From positions 1 through 60,391 of the forward strand of contig QYAI01000153.1 in assembly GCA_003988855.1 (NCBI GenBank): 60,391 bases of DNA, given 5' to 3'. The position numbers and the translations under genes were made by a program. The stretch comes from Arachnopeziza araneosa. Taxonomy: Eukaryota > Ascomycota > Leotiomycetes > Helotiales > Arachnopezizaceae. Below are positions 1 through 10,162 of this stretch, in pieces. Under the pieces are notes generated by a model. It searched no databases, was not told the origin of the DNA, and saw only the letters and a list, made by a program, of their open reading frames with translations. Positions within the stretch are counted from its first letter, which is position 1. Each line of letters begins with the position of its first letter.

Positions 1-69
1 TTATTTGATCAGTGAACCTTTGAGTTATATATATATTCTCTCATTCAAAAGTCTTATTGCTTACATGAG

Positions 70-772
70 CAATACTATCGGCTCGAACCGTGACAGATAA
101 TGTTCTGCTCTCGACGTGGACCGTGAGCGCACCATACCTGCCCATTTATCAATCGTTCGATCTGGGTCGGACGTGGAGTGAACTATCAAGAGTGTATTTC
201 AACACACGTGGGTATACAGCCATCGCGCAGCCCTTTCTTTATGAACTTGATCAAGGCTTTGGCGATTTTCCTACTGGTACGGTTCTCCTCGCGGGCAACA
301 TCTTTGCTAGAAATCATACGGCAATCGAATTACACGCCAGTTTTGATCAAGGGTATGCAGCCACATGATTCCTCGTTTATCATCTCCTTTACTGAATTTC
401 CTCTAGTCAATCATTTCAATATGTCTCAACCGTTGCAAATGGCGGCGCTCCCGACACCAACAACGGCGGGACTTCCGTCTGGGAACCCTTCATCATGGCC
501 CACGGCAACCAACTCGGCGTCTTCTACTCAGACTCGCGGGACCCTCTGCACTCGCAAAAGCTCTCCCACCAAACCAGCACCGACCTCCTGACGTGGAGCT
601 CGGTCGTCAACGACGCCGCCTCACAGAACTACACGCTGCGCCCAGGGATGACGAGCATCGCCCAGATGGGCAACGGCAAGTTCATTTTCTTCTACGAGCT
701 CGATAAGATCGCCGGGTTTTCCAAGTACGCTAAGCAGCCCATCCACTACCGCATCGCCGACTCGCCCTTCCA
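70..772 (+). pseudogene. GH93-type exo-arabinanase (BNR/sialidase-fold) relic, truncated
   Basis: Two exons joined by an intron at 353-406 (GTATGC donor, CTAG acceptor) give one frame. It contains a BNR/Asp-box-like SFDLGRTW, then VANGGAPDTNNGG, VWEPFIMAHGNQLGVFYSD, KLSHQTSTDLLTW and RPGMTSIAQMGNGKFIFFYE. This layout is that of family GH93 exo-1,5-alpha-L-arabinanases, secreted enzymes that trim pectin side-chain arabinan. Only about 215 residues remain of a family usually near 350-400. There is no start codon or signal peptide in the window; the frame opens after a possible acceptor at 68-69, so earlier exons may lie to the left. The similarity ends abruptly after IADSPF near 772, where unrelated sequence begins, and the expected C-terminal blades are missing. 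I therefore read it as a 3'-truncated pseudogene. Family assignment is fairly secure; whether the 5' end survives outside the window is unknown. Confidence 0.7.
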
Positions 773-1201
773 GAGGAATTCTAGCTCGAGTTCTCTATGC
801 TTCACGAGGGCATCTAGTCTCTCATTGTACTCGTCGAGGGCAGCTGTAGCATTTTCGAATTCTTCCACTGCCTTTCTCGCTGACTCGTTGTCGGCCTCGA
901 GTGCTGTGGAAATCTCCTTTAATCTAATCGACATATCCTGCATCGTCAGGGAGTCTACTTCAGAGCTCAGTGACCTGATAAACTTGGCTTCTTCCAATCT
1001 TTTTTTGGTTATCCGGATCGTCGATTCAAGATTCTCTCGTGGCAAAGAGGAGTCAACTAAAACCTGTTTCTTTTCTCGGGAGAGGTCACCATCCATTGAC
1101 TCTCTCGTGAAGATTCTTGCACCGGGAGAAATGGGGTTTAAACCTCCCCATTCAATCATAGAAGATGCGGCATATGTACCAAGCGCTCGTGCAAGATTCA
1201 A
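773..1201 (-). pseudogene. Coiled-coil protein fragment of unknown family
   Basis: An open minus-strand frame of about 140 residues starts with an alternative codon. It includes the short blocks SMIEWGGLNPISPGARIFTR and SREKKQVLVDSSLP, then a long heptad-rich helix (ITKKRLEEAK, MQDMSIRLKEISTALEADN, RKAVEEFENATAALDEYNERL). Composition looks like genuine coding for a helical or coiled-coil protein. The last eight or so codons run antisense into the GH93 relic, so the frame has been cut at the same breakpoint near 772. I do not recognise the family. It could be the broken end of a larger gene whose other pieces lie to the right on the same strand (1270-1509 and 2137-2742). Confidence 0.35.
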
Positions 1202-2136
1202 CTGCTCAAACTACCAGACTTTGATAAGCTAGACACCGTTCTTCTGGTTTATGTACCTTTTGTGTTATCCTATGCTTGAGATTGCATGCAGTCCTTTCGA
1301 TCTTGCTTTGCCATTCCGTAGATATCATCTGTGAGATCGGTGATTGTACCATATGGCCAATTCAGAATGCGCATCATCCTAGACTGCTTTTCTGAAATAA
1401 AAGGCATCTTTGCAGTCGCTACAAACGAACGGGTGGGTCTTGAAAAGCCCACCATTTTGTTGTTGTGTGCAGCGTGGAGAAGTCTAGGAGACGACGCGAC
1501 CACACCCAAGTAGGTAGTCTTCGAGTTTTTCCTCAGCCTCGTGCCACAGCCATCATCATCTTTAACAAAGTAAATACGGAGAAAAATCGAAGAGACTTTA
1601 GGCCAAAGGAAGTACGTAGGAGCTCACGATCGAACTATCATCTTTGTTCGGACTATTTTTTGGACTACAAAGCGACATTGAGGTGTTGAGGAGTAACCAG
1701 GAAATTATCATCAAGGAATTTAAAATGTCGAAGAATATAGAAGACGACACTAACTAAACAGCAAATTGAGTCAAAAATAAGTTCCGGAAAATGTTTCAAA
1801 TTTAGCTTTAGAATCGTTCTTTTCAACCTCATGACACTTACAATCACTTCCCATCTTTAAAAGTTCTGACAGATGTAGGAAATCTTTCCTTAAATTTTAA
1901 TTTAGAGAAGAAGAAGATCGGAAAGTCAAATGTAAATTCATTGGTGGCTCGAAATGAATCAAAACATCTATTAGCATTTAAATTCTAAGACGGCATGATT
2001 AATTCTCGTTCATGTTAGTAACAAAAGGCTCAAGTTTTAATCTGGAGGTCGTAGAGACAAAGCTTTCGCTGACTAATCGTGCTTATGCTTCCGAGGCGAG
2101 TTTTCGGACATCACTTCAGATTCATCGTTGTGGGAA
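1202..2136. other. Gene-poor stretch with one weak minus-strand ORF
   Basis: I see no supported gene. A minus-strand frame at 1270-1509 (79 codons, with SEKQSRMMRILNWPYGTITD) has a plausible protein composition and may belong to the same decayed locus as the flanking minus-strand fragments. Its frame does not join them without frameshifts. The rest (1510-2136) is AT-rich with many stops. Confidence 0.3.
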
Positions 2137-2742
2137 TCAAATTTGTACTTCAACACAATCGCTTGTAGGCCAACGAACGACGGATTGCGGTCGTCTCTTA
2201 GATGAACGACTTCTTAGATCACTTGGGCGTCTCGACTTCGTTCGGTTGCGCTTGTAATTCGCAACAATTTCGCTGGAATTGTTGAATATTGAAGGCTTTG
2301 TCGTTTTCGAAGCCTCCTTGGCTGGGCTTGGCTTAGCTGGAGGGCCCATCGTGCCCTGTAACTTCTACTTAGCAGGTTGGTCAACTTTGAGCTCCTTTGA
2401 GATTTCAGACTTAGCCTTTGGAATCTCGTTCTCTTCTCCGGGTCTATTCTGACCCGTTTCTGCGACTGGGCCCATTTGGCTGCTATTTTCAGCAACGGTA
2501 TCATTCAGATTCGCATTTGCAATCGAAATGTTTTTATTAGGAGAATAAGGTCTTTGAGACTCTTCATCACTGAATTCAACGTCGTCATATGGGTAATCTA
2601 CCCGTATTCCCGAACTATTGTTGTCTTTTTCAGACCTAGCAACGGATGCAGATTTTCCTACTTGATTCATTGGTTCATATATGACTCTAGCTTGGGTGAA
2701 TGGAGAGAATTCTTGTCTTGATTTGATTCTAGCTTGTTTCAA
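2137..2742 (-). pseudogene. Hydrophilic, lysine/serine-rich ORF interrupted by one in-frame stop
   Basis: One minus-strand frame runs from 2742 to 2137 (about 200 codons) with a single TAG at 2365-2367. Before the stop the protein is acidic and disordered (VDYPYDDVEFSDEESQRPY, GEENEIPKAKSEISKELKVD). After it, the same frame continues with a basic tail (PPAKPSPAKEASKTTKPS, YKRNRTKSRRPSDLRSRSSK) resembling a nuclear-localisation or DNA/RNA-contact region. There is no in-frame ATG at the 5' end; the frame opens with TTG after a TAA. I do not recognise a family. One nonsense codon in an otherwise long open frame suggests a recently broken gene or a gene fragment. Confidence 0.35.
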
Positions 2743-2842
2743 TGGAGCTAATTAATCTGAATAGCTTATAGCTTGAATGACCGAGACCATTTCATTTGAA
2801 TTGGCTTCAGTTCCGGCTCGTCGAATCAATTCACGCGTCTTT

Positions 2843-2865
2843 GAGGATACGAGGATACGAGGATA
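2843..2865. repeat. 8-bp tandem repeat, three copies
   Basis: Three back-to-back copies of gaggatac (the last lacking its final base) lie downstream of the flavin monooxygenase stop codon, probably in its 3' flank. Confidence 0.8.
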
Positions 2866-2938
2866 TTTTGGTTCTCTTGGTGCATATATTTACCCCTAGA
2901 GACCTCACCACTACTATTCATCCTCCATTTACTCTTCG

Positions 2939-4572
2939 TTACAACTTCGCTCTGATCCCGCCTTTCTTCTGTACCTCCTCTTCCGCTCTTACTCTCTCCC
3001 TGTCCCAAGCCTCAATCTTCGGCCTTACCATGCCAGCCCACGTCTCCAACCATTTCGGATCAAAAGGTGGCAGGTTTCTCCCGGTCGTACCAGGAGCGGG
3101 ATAGCCAGCTATATCACGCAAGAAGTCGAAGAATTCTTTATAGTTGCCAGCGATGGAGTAGTAGTTCTTACCACCGCCAAGAGTTGCTGCACGGTGCTTC
3201 TCCCAGGCGGTTTGGATGGCGGTGGAGGGAAGAGCTTTCGAGCGGCCGGCGAGAGATCGTGCGATGGCTACGGCTTGATATTCGTATACGAGGAAGGTGA
3301 AGCCTCCGCCTAGCTGAGTAGAGAATTAGCTGGTTTTCGAGGGAACAGCCGCCACTTACCATTCCGATGAACGTTAATGATGAGTCCTCGATATTCCATG
3401 TATGTTGATATACCCCTGGTAGCCTTCGATACTCCTTCTTGATCTTGTCCTGTACTTTGGGTAGATAAGGTAGACTGAAGGTATAGCCGGTAGCAAAAAT
3501 GACATGATCAATATCATCGAGATGCGAACCGTCTGCGAAATAGATCCTTCCAGTATCAGCATCGAACTTGATGATTTGTTTCCTGATGGCGATTTGGGGA
3601 TGTGTCCACGGAACTAGGCCGAAAGCTGGAATTGGAGCACCTCGTAGGGAGCCGACTACTGGGTGCTGCGCGTATGGGAGTATCTCGTGAATGATCTCCG
3701 ATGCTGAAACGGAGGCTCCTACAACTACAACTCGCTATCAAACTGTAAGTCATCATTTCGACTAGTAAGTGGTTGAAAATAGGGATTAAATAAACATACC
3801 TTCCCCTTGAACTTGGTAGCATCGCGGAAGTGCTTGCTATGGATAACTCGTCCAGGAAACCTTTCTTCATACTCAAGAATCCCCGGAATCTGAGGAATCC
3901 ATGGGATGTTATAATGCCCAGTCGCCACAACCAAGGCATCAAACGTCTCCTGCCACCAATGATTCTTTCCAGGCTCTTCTCGTCTCAACGTCAACACCCA
4001 TTTCTCGTCGATCTTTTCCGCACGTTCAACTGTCGTGTTTAGAGATACAAATTTCTCATGGCCGTTGCGAACAAAAATATCCTCCACCCATTCTCGAATC
4101 AATTCGCGATCACGGAAGGGAGAGCCGGGCCCGTACTTTTGGAGGAGTTTGTCTGTAAGTGTGTCCGGAAATGGATATTGCGTGTAACTCATAAGGGACG
4201 GGATGATATTACTGTGAAGATTCTCATGCTGCGGCGTATCTGAATAGCGAACTTGATGGTTATTCACGGCTTCTGATTTGGGCGTATCCGCTGGGAGCTG
4301 AGAGGGGATTGGAACTGCTTTATCTGCTACTCCATCAAGGACGTCCTGTAAAGAGGGGATTTTGGCTGGGAGATGGGGCGTGTAGACCCTGTCGATTGTA
4401 AGTTGCTTAATCATATGGAAATAAGAGAGAGCTACCATGTTCCTCCAATGATGGGTCGCCTGTCAAAGACTCGGATGGTTTCGAATGCTTGTTCTTTGAC
4501 CAGAGCATCCGTTGCGATTGCACCTGCTGGTCCGGCTCCAATGACTGCTACGCTCTTGGCTGGGACAGACAT
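2939..4572 (-). CDS. Flavin-containing monooxygenase (FMO-like)
   Basis: Four exons, complement of 2939-3313, 3360-3734, 3800-4388 and 4436-4572, join in frame to 491 residues. The N-terminus carries the FAD-binding Rossmann motif VAVIGAGPAGA, and RRPIIGGTW spans the first splice junction. The FMO signature region reads FPGRVIHSKHFRD. A second, NADPH-binding dinucleotide motif, VVVVGASVSASEI, begins exon 3, followed by HVIFATGYTFSLPYLP. These are the hallmarks of class B flavin monooxygenases of the FMO group, which oxygenate nucleophilic S or N atoms using NADPH and O2; the closest named type is the fungal thiol-specific monooxygenase group. Length matches the family and all catalytic motifs are present. 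The substrate cannot be told from sequence. It is divergent from the VOC gene at 5481, about 900 bp apart. Confidence 0.9.
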
Positions 4573-5480
4573 CGTTTCAATCAATGACCGAAATTGAATT
4601 AAATAGTTTTGTTTGTTCCCAATTTTTTGGTGAATATAAGGATGAGGAATAAACCTTGAGTCTTGGGGAAGAAGCTCCTCTTCTTATACTCGACAGGCTG
4701 GCCAAATGAGATAAGCACTACTTATCTGAGTCGCTATTTGCCCTATCTCGCCATCTGCAGGTAGTATTACGTCTTAGGATGCATATCTCATGCGCATATC
4801 GAGCCGGAGTTTCCTCAGCATCATGGTACGACATGTCCAAAGGTGGATCTTGTATCTGTCCTCGTGTTCCGTTAGGCCATGACAAGTGAGACACTTGTAT
4901 ACATTGATCATACTGATACGCAAAGTAAGATGCGTAAGTAATTATCTGTTGTTTTCAATTCTTGATACAAGAGCTGGTTTTGGTATGCAGAGAAGTGTAT
5001 TCAATCCCATTTTTAAACAAGCACGCAATTCCTTTTACTAATCTCATATTCACGCTGGAATTGCTTCTTTTGAACTTCAAAACTCGGATTGAAGACCCAA
5101 AGACTTGTATGAATAGCAGTTTCACACATCGCCGTGATGAGAATAGCTTCATATTCGTGTTGTGGGATAAGGTGGGGGGAGCCCTGCACCTGCAGGTTGG
5201 CCGAAGTCGCCTGACTTCGCGCCACTTTCGCGTTTTGGGAACGCGGATTGGATTCCTGGCTGGGTGGCGGCTTTAGTACCTCTTTATTGATTGTTGAGAG
5301 AGGGAAACGGGACAATTGGAATGAGTGACTCATTCTTTATCTCTTTATTTAAAGAGGTCAATCCATCAATCCACCTCAACTCCTTCTTTCCTCCTTATCT
5401 ACTCCAAGCGACAGTCAATACCCAATTGAACCATATCAATCGAGCAATTCAACGACAGCAAAACATAACTAATCATCATC
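4573..5480. promoter_or_regulatory. Divergent intergenic region between FMO and VOC genes
   Basis: No gene is supported; the ORFs seen are short and overlap on both strands. The region must hold the promoters of both flanking genes. A TATA-like element lies near 5341-5356. Confidence 0.4.
5341..5356 (+). promoter_or_regulatory. TATA-like near-palindrome upstream of VOC gene
   Basis: The sequence ctctttatttaaagag is almost self-complementary and contains a TATTTAAA core about 125 nt upstream of the ATG at 5481. It is followed by a CT-rich leader typical of fungal 5' regions. It could be a TATA element; function is inferred. Confidence 0.3.
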
Positions 5481-6026
5481 ATGGCTGACCACCCAATTGG
5501 CACGCTCGTCTGGATCGAAATCCCTGCTGTCGATGTTCAAGCCTGCGCCTCTTTCTACCGCGATCTCTTCCCAGCCTGGGACTTCAAAGCTTCTACTGAG
5601 CAGTATCCTGCCGAACGGATTGCCATGTTTTCATTCCCCAACGACGGTACAGTTGAGCGTCTCAGCTTCCCAAATCCACTCCCTTACAAATCTATGAGTG
5701 AGCAACAGCTGATACGATGCTTCAAACTTTCTAGGTCTCCATGGAGGCATAGTTCAAGTCGAAGCCGCATGCAAGACCATCGAGTTGAAGAGAGGGGTGG
5801 GAGTCACGGTGTATCACAAGGTCGAGAGCATTGAGGAAGTTTGTCTCCCTTCCATTGAACAAACAGGAAAATAACTTGTGCAAAATAGACTCAAAAACAA
5901 GTTGAGAAACTGGGCGGGAAATCGGTCAGTGAGAAACATCCCGAGGGAAAGAATGGCTGGTTCATGTACTTTCACGACGTTGAGGGCAACCGATTTGGGG
6001 TCTATGAGGTGGTAAAGAAGGAATAA
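5481..6026 (+). CDS. VOC-superfamily (glyoxalase/bleomycin-resistance fold) protein
   Basis: Exons 5481-5697, 5735-5838 and 5889-6026 give about 152 residues. The single VOC domain runs from GTLVWIEIPAVDVQACASFY through FSFPNDG and GGIVQVE to GWFMYFHDVEGNRFGVYE. The last block is the usual C-terminal metal-site and substrate-loop strand of glyoxalase-like proteins. Members are small metal-dependent lyases, dioxygenases or antibiotic-binding proteins, and the reaction of this one cannot be named. The second intron (GTTTGT...AATAG, 50 nt) is ordinary. The first (5698-5734, GTGAGC...CTAG) is only 37 nt, unusually short for a filamentous ascomycete, so a misplaced junction or small frameshift is possible there. 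The ATG is preceded by a CT- and CA-rich leader. Confidence 0.8.
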
Positions 6027-6812
6027 TTCGAGATAGCAGCCTGAATTTCGTTACGGTCTCTATGCTGAATTGAGGGAATGCGAAATCGAAGCTCGGGTCT
6101 TTGGATTTAGGATTAAGCTCACTCTAGTATTTGGTTATTAGGAAGTAGAAATGCATCCGACTTTGAGCTTTTGGGAAAATGGTTCGAATCTATGCGTTAT
6201 TCAAGAGCTTTGATTGGGGTTCAATCATCTGGTAAAATGGCTGTCAAATGAGAGCAAGCTTCCAGAGCGCGAAATGTAGTTCCCAACAAAACTTGTGTGA
6301 AAACGTGGGAGCAAAGCTACATGACAGTGGGCGAAAATTCCTGTTCTGGACCCTGAACATGAGAAACAAGGCTTGCATTGTACATGCTGACTTTTCCCAA
6401 AGCAGCAGAAGTATCTCAGGCCCATCGGGATCTTCCCCGAGACACGGAAAAAGCCGTTAGCCAAAACCAAGACGTGAAAGGGGTCAAGCTGGCGATCCTC
6501 TCCAGGCAACAAGTTGAATGAGAGTAACGTGCCAAACATCAGCTTCGTGGCACAATTAGAAGTCTGAAAGTCTTGGAGAATCTTCCTGTTCCTTTTTTCG
6601 GCGGTGATAAGGAATGGAATAAAAGGCTTAGGATAGTTCTCAACTGCTTTCATCTGAGCTGGGAGGGAAGAAGAGCTTAAACATGCCTGAGCGAAGCTTG
6701 AGCACCCTGAAGACGTCGGTCTCACCTGGCTATTATTCATGGTGGTGATCTCTATTGGAATGCACAGGAAGGTTTGACAAGGAAGTGGTGTTTGGTTTAA
6801 ATCGAGATCCTG
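6027..6812. other. Intergenic region without supported gene
   Basis: A 171-codon minus-strand frame (6225-6740) exists but lacks recognisable domains and shows no coding-like composition. The region separates the VOC gene from the GH95 relic and may contain decayed upstream GH95 sequence. Confidence 0.3.
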
Positions 6813-7753
6813 CGCGCATCACAACACAGACTTGTGGGGAGACACTGCTCCTCAGGATAACTGGCAGCCAGGCACAACCTGGACCCAGGGTCTACCATGG
6901 CTTGTGATGCATACCTACGATTACTACCTCTATACAGGTGATGTAGCGTTTCTCCAGAAAAACTCTCAACCCATCAAAGATTCGGCTACATTTTACATCG
7001 ACTTCTTGACCGACTACAAGGGCTGGAAAGTGACAAACCCTACCACATCCCCAGAGAATACCTTTAGCGCCAATGGAAGCTCTGCCTCTGTAACATGCGG
7101 GTCGACCATTGACAATACCCTACTATCGATTCTATTTAGCATCGTTCTAGAAGCCCAAGATATCCTCAATATCACAGATACGGCATTCTCTTCCCAGATG
7201 ACAGCTCTTCAAGGGAAACTAGCTCCACTCCGACAGAACCGCTATGGAGGTATCATGGAATGGATAGAAGACTACGCCGAGACGGAGCCAGGCATAGGAC
7301 ACGTATCCCAACTGATTGGTGCCTACCCTTACCAGCTTCAACAGGGGTGTAAATCTACGTCGATGATGAATATTGGTTCACCAGCCGAGCTCCAGATTGA
7401 TGCTAACTTTGGCTGTTCAGCGGGGGATGGCAGAAGCTTTGCTGCAGAGCCACGAGTGGCTCAGTGCCAACAGCACAATGAGCGGAATGAAGGCGGCATA
7501 TTGCAACGATGATGGCCGAGTTACACTAATCAGACTGCTTCCTGCACTCCCTACGGCCTGGTCTCGCAACGGTGGTGGATACGCCAAGGGTCTACGCGCT
7601 CGAGCTGGATTTCTAGTTGATATTGCCTGGGATTCGGATGCGAAGCTTACTGCAGCCAATTTGACCATCCTCCTCCGTGAACCACGAAATTCAGATGTAC
7701 AAACTGGCTCCATTGTGGGCACAGCTCGAGTTAGACAGCCAAATGGTTCCTAG
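6813..7753 (+). pseudogene. GH95 alpha-L-fucosidase-like pseudogene
   Basis: The frame opens with HHNTDLWGDTAPQDN, the conserved catalytic-domain block of family GH95. It continues with WTQGLPWLVMHTYDYYLYTGD, the ENTF segment, EWIEDYAETEPG and VSQLIGAYP. The roughly 90 residues normally found between this last block and the family's SxPAELQIDANFG block are missing, so that ELQIDANFG follows almost at once. At about 7410-7428 the frame shifts by one base inside a G run (gcggggg). The continuation (GMAEALLQSHEWL, LPALPTAWS, KGLRARAGFLVDIAW) is in the next frame and ends at 7753. The N-terminal half of the enzyme (about 350-450 residues) is absent. GH95 enzymes remove fucose from xyloglucan and related glycans. 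Truncation, internal deletion and frameshift together make this a clear pseudogene. Confidence 0.8.
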
Positions 7754-8276
7754 AGAACCAAAATCACATGCATCGACCAGGACTGCGCTGAGCGACCTAC
7801 TCAAGGTGAGATGGCGGATAATGGTGGTGGTAAAGGGAGCATTACGAATTATGATATTGAAAAGAACGGCGCTGGGGATAGTACGATGCAATTACCGGCG
7901 TTTATGTTTGAGCATCGCCGTGGGCGTGATTTGTTTCATCATGAGGAGTCTTGGTCTGATCTTGAAATAGTTCGGAGTGTATGTTAAGGAGAAAGTTGTC
8001 CGATATATAAAGTCAGTGACGAGAATCGTGACAACACGTCCCAGTGGGGTTGCGATTAAATTTTATACAACATATTGTCTTTGATTATCTTGGAGAACAG
8101 GATATAAAGAGAAAGGAAGATCGGCCGTGTGAAAACTCATTTTAGCGGGTCATTTACTTGAATGTAAGAGGGACTCTAGATGACAAATCGCAGTGTAAAT
8201 AGGGGGATTTGTCGAGCATGACCCTTTGGTAGAGATAGAGATTAGAGAAATAGGAGTTTAGACAAGCCCCGAGAAA
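7754..8276. other. Intergenic region without supported gene
   Basis: Short overlapping frames on both strands only; nothing recognisable. Confidence 0.35.
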
Positions 8277-9749
8277 TTAAATGTACCGCAGCTTATAGCT
8301 CGCGGGTCCAAGTTGTCGTTTGTCAGTCAGTGAAATCGGTGCACCACCGCAGTCGACTAGAAACTTCAGAAATTTCAACCCCCGAACCGCATTGCTCATC
8401 CTACCAGAGTGGCATAAAAAGTCAAATACCCAATCAAACAATGAAGAACCGTTAGTATTTTGATCGAATGGAGAAGCCTGCCCAGACGTAAACAAGTTCC
8501 GAACAGTTTCGATGTCAAATGATTCAGCCGCCTGAAAGACAGATGCATTTTCGTCTACGATATGGTAAGTACTGAGGCCAAACCTTAGACTAGATGTGTA
8601 CGGCCTCTTCGGGTAGCCTATCACTGCCTTTAGGTCACGGCTCCAAAGTCCAAAGTCCAAAGTCCACCAGGATCTCAAGCGTTGTAATGTAGCGGTATGA
8701 GTGATCAACCTCTTTCGTCTTTTTTCAAGAAATTTGCTTCCTTTCCCTCCTCAAATTGTTCATTGGCTGTAGAAATGGTCCTTGAAATTTTCAGAAAAGC
8801 ATTTCGACAGAGAAACTTTCGTTTCGAATGGTAATGAGACCGAAGGAGAGCCAAGTTAAGTTCTTGATGAGGAGTGTCGCGTTCGGCGACACCAATACTC
8901 GTACATGGGAAAGGTTCTTGTTTTGCATATCTTTTCTGAACTTCGGAAACTTGATGTGTATATTTTTGCAGCGAACTCTCCATTGTTCTCTGGAATGTAG
9001 CCATCATATCTGGGATGTGACAGGGGTGCCGGGATTCCTCAAAGTATCGTCTGATATCGTTACTTAATGAAGAAATAGCAGTTGTCTCGTCTTCTTTCTG
9101 ATGGTATAGGTCTTGAATAGTGTTGTTCATATAGTCGAGAGTGGATGCGGAATTCTGTGATGCACGTAGACCGAGAGACAATGATGTGTTTATATCTCTA
9201 AGTTGCTCTTGGTGGCATTGGCTAAAATAGCTGTATTTTATTAGCCACGTTCCTAAGATTGCTGATCAAGATATTGGGAGAATGGCATATTACAGCAACA
9301 CGTTTGACTGCGCAACCACCAGTTGCTCTTTTGCGCGAGACAACCTATCGACCGAAGCCTGGATGACTTGCTTGCGAAGCATAATTTTCAGTCGCTGCCA
9401 ACCTCGCAGATTTCGGCTGTGATCTCTTCCCTGAAATAAGATATCTGCATCTATGATATACACTTTTGAAGCTCTTCCACAGCATACAAACACCGCCGCA
9501 ACGCTGAGGAGAGTTGAAGATCAACCTCAACAACGTAATTATCTGGGCGGGCGATCTGAAGTCTCAATTTATCAGTGATCTTGGCTGTTTCTTCGATTAC
9601 GCTAAGTTCTTCGATCAAATCCTGGACGTCCTTTGGAGCGCTATGGAAGTGTCCTACCCAAGCTTTGATGGTCCGGCAGCCTTGAATAACTTGACCAGCA
9701 AGGCCCACCACTGCGATAACGCTTGCTGCGAGCCAAGTGCCTCGGCCAT
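8277..9749 (-). pseudogene. Fungal STAND N-terminal domain / ankyrin-type protein, frameshifted
   Basis: On the minus strand an ATG at 9749 begins MAEALG, the usual start of fungal STAND-N (Fungal_N) proteins. A frame change within the next few codons is needed to reach ASVIAVVGLAGQVIQG and VQDLIEELSVIEETAK. Another shift near 9455-9490 leads to WQRLKIMLRKQVIQAS and LSRAKEQLVVAQSN. A plausible intron (about 9214-9280) leads to LRDINTSLSLGLRASQN, and a third shift near 8705 leads to the C-terminal part. That part has the family's TLDFGLWSRDL block followed by an ankyrin-like SVFQAAESFDIETVRNLF. Such proteins are putative fungal innate-immune or heterokaryon-incompatibility receptors. At least two independent frameshifts indicate a pseudogene. 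A 7-bp slippage repeat lies inside it (8642-8662). Confidence 0.7.
8642..8662. repeat. 7-bp tandem repeat, three copies
   Basis: Three perfect copies of tccaaag lie inside the STAND/ankyrin relic. A unit length not divisible by three changes the reading frame with each gain or loss, and the nearby frame break (8705) is only about 45 bp away. Confidence 0.85.
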
Positions 9750-10162
9750 TGAGAATGGTATATTAGAAGTAAAGTGTCTTAATTTGATAAGACGAGAGGT
9801 TTAATTGTGCTTGAATGGTATCTCTAGCTAGTGAAGGAAGAGGAACAATTAGACTTGAAATAAGAGACGAAGTCAGTCTAATCAGGCAGCGCCGTCAACG
9901 CCCAAGGCTGAGTACATAATACACTAGAGAACGCAACTCAAGTACCATTGGCGAGCAGTGCAGAAAGAATGCGGAATCCCGAAGTTGTTCTCACAAGGTT
10001 GTAACCGTATATTAGTTCGGAAGCTTACCTCAGTCCTGATTGGGTGCGTGATGTGTGTGGGGCGGGCGCAGTCCTTTTGTTTTCTGACAGAAAATCATGG
10101 GCGAGAAAGGCTCTGCATCCATCCATACTATATCGCTCATCTCGTTTCTTGCATCCATCGTC
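9750..10162. promoter_or_regulatory. Divergent upstream region of STAND relic and HET gene
   Basis: No gene is supported. The frame of the HET gene is open upstream to an ATG at 10097. The ATG at 10163, starting MSEPLLDLG, fits better as the HET start because the 22 residues before it look non-conserved. Confidence 0.35.

Noticed and set aside
6184..6195. tRNA B-box-like sequence (ggttcgaatct)
   Set aside because: No matching A box, acceptor stem or cloverleaf can be drawn around it.
6225..6740. 171-codon minus-strand ORF
   Set aside because: No domain, no splice support, irregular composition; lies in presumed decayed DNA next to the GH95 relic.
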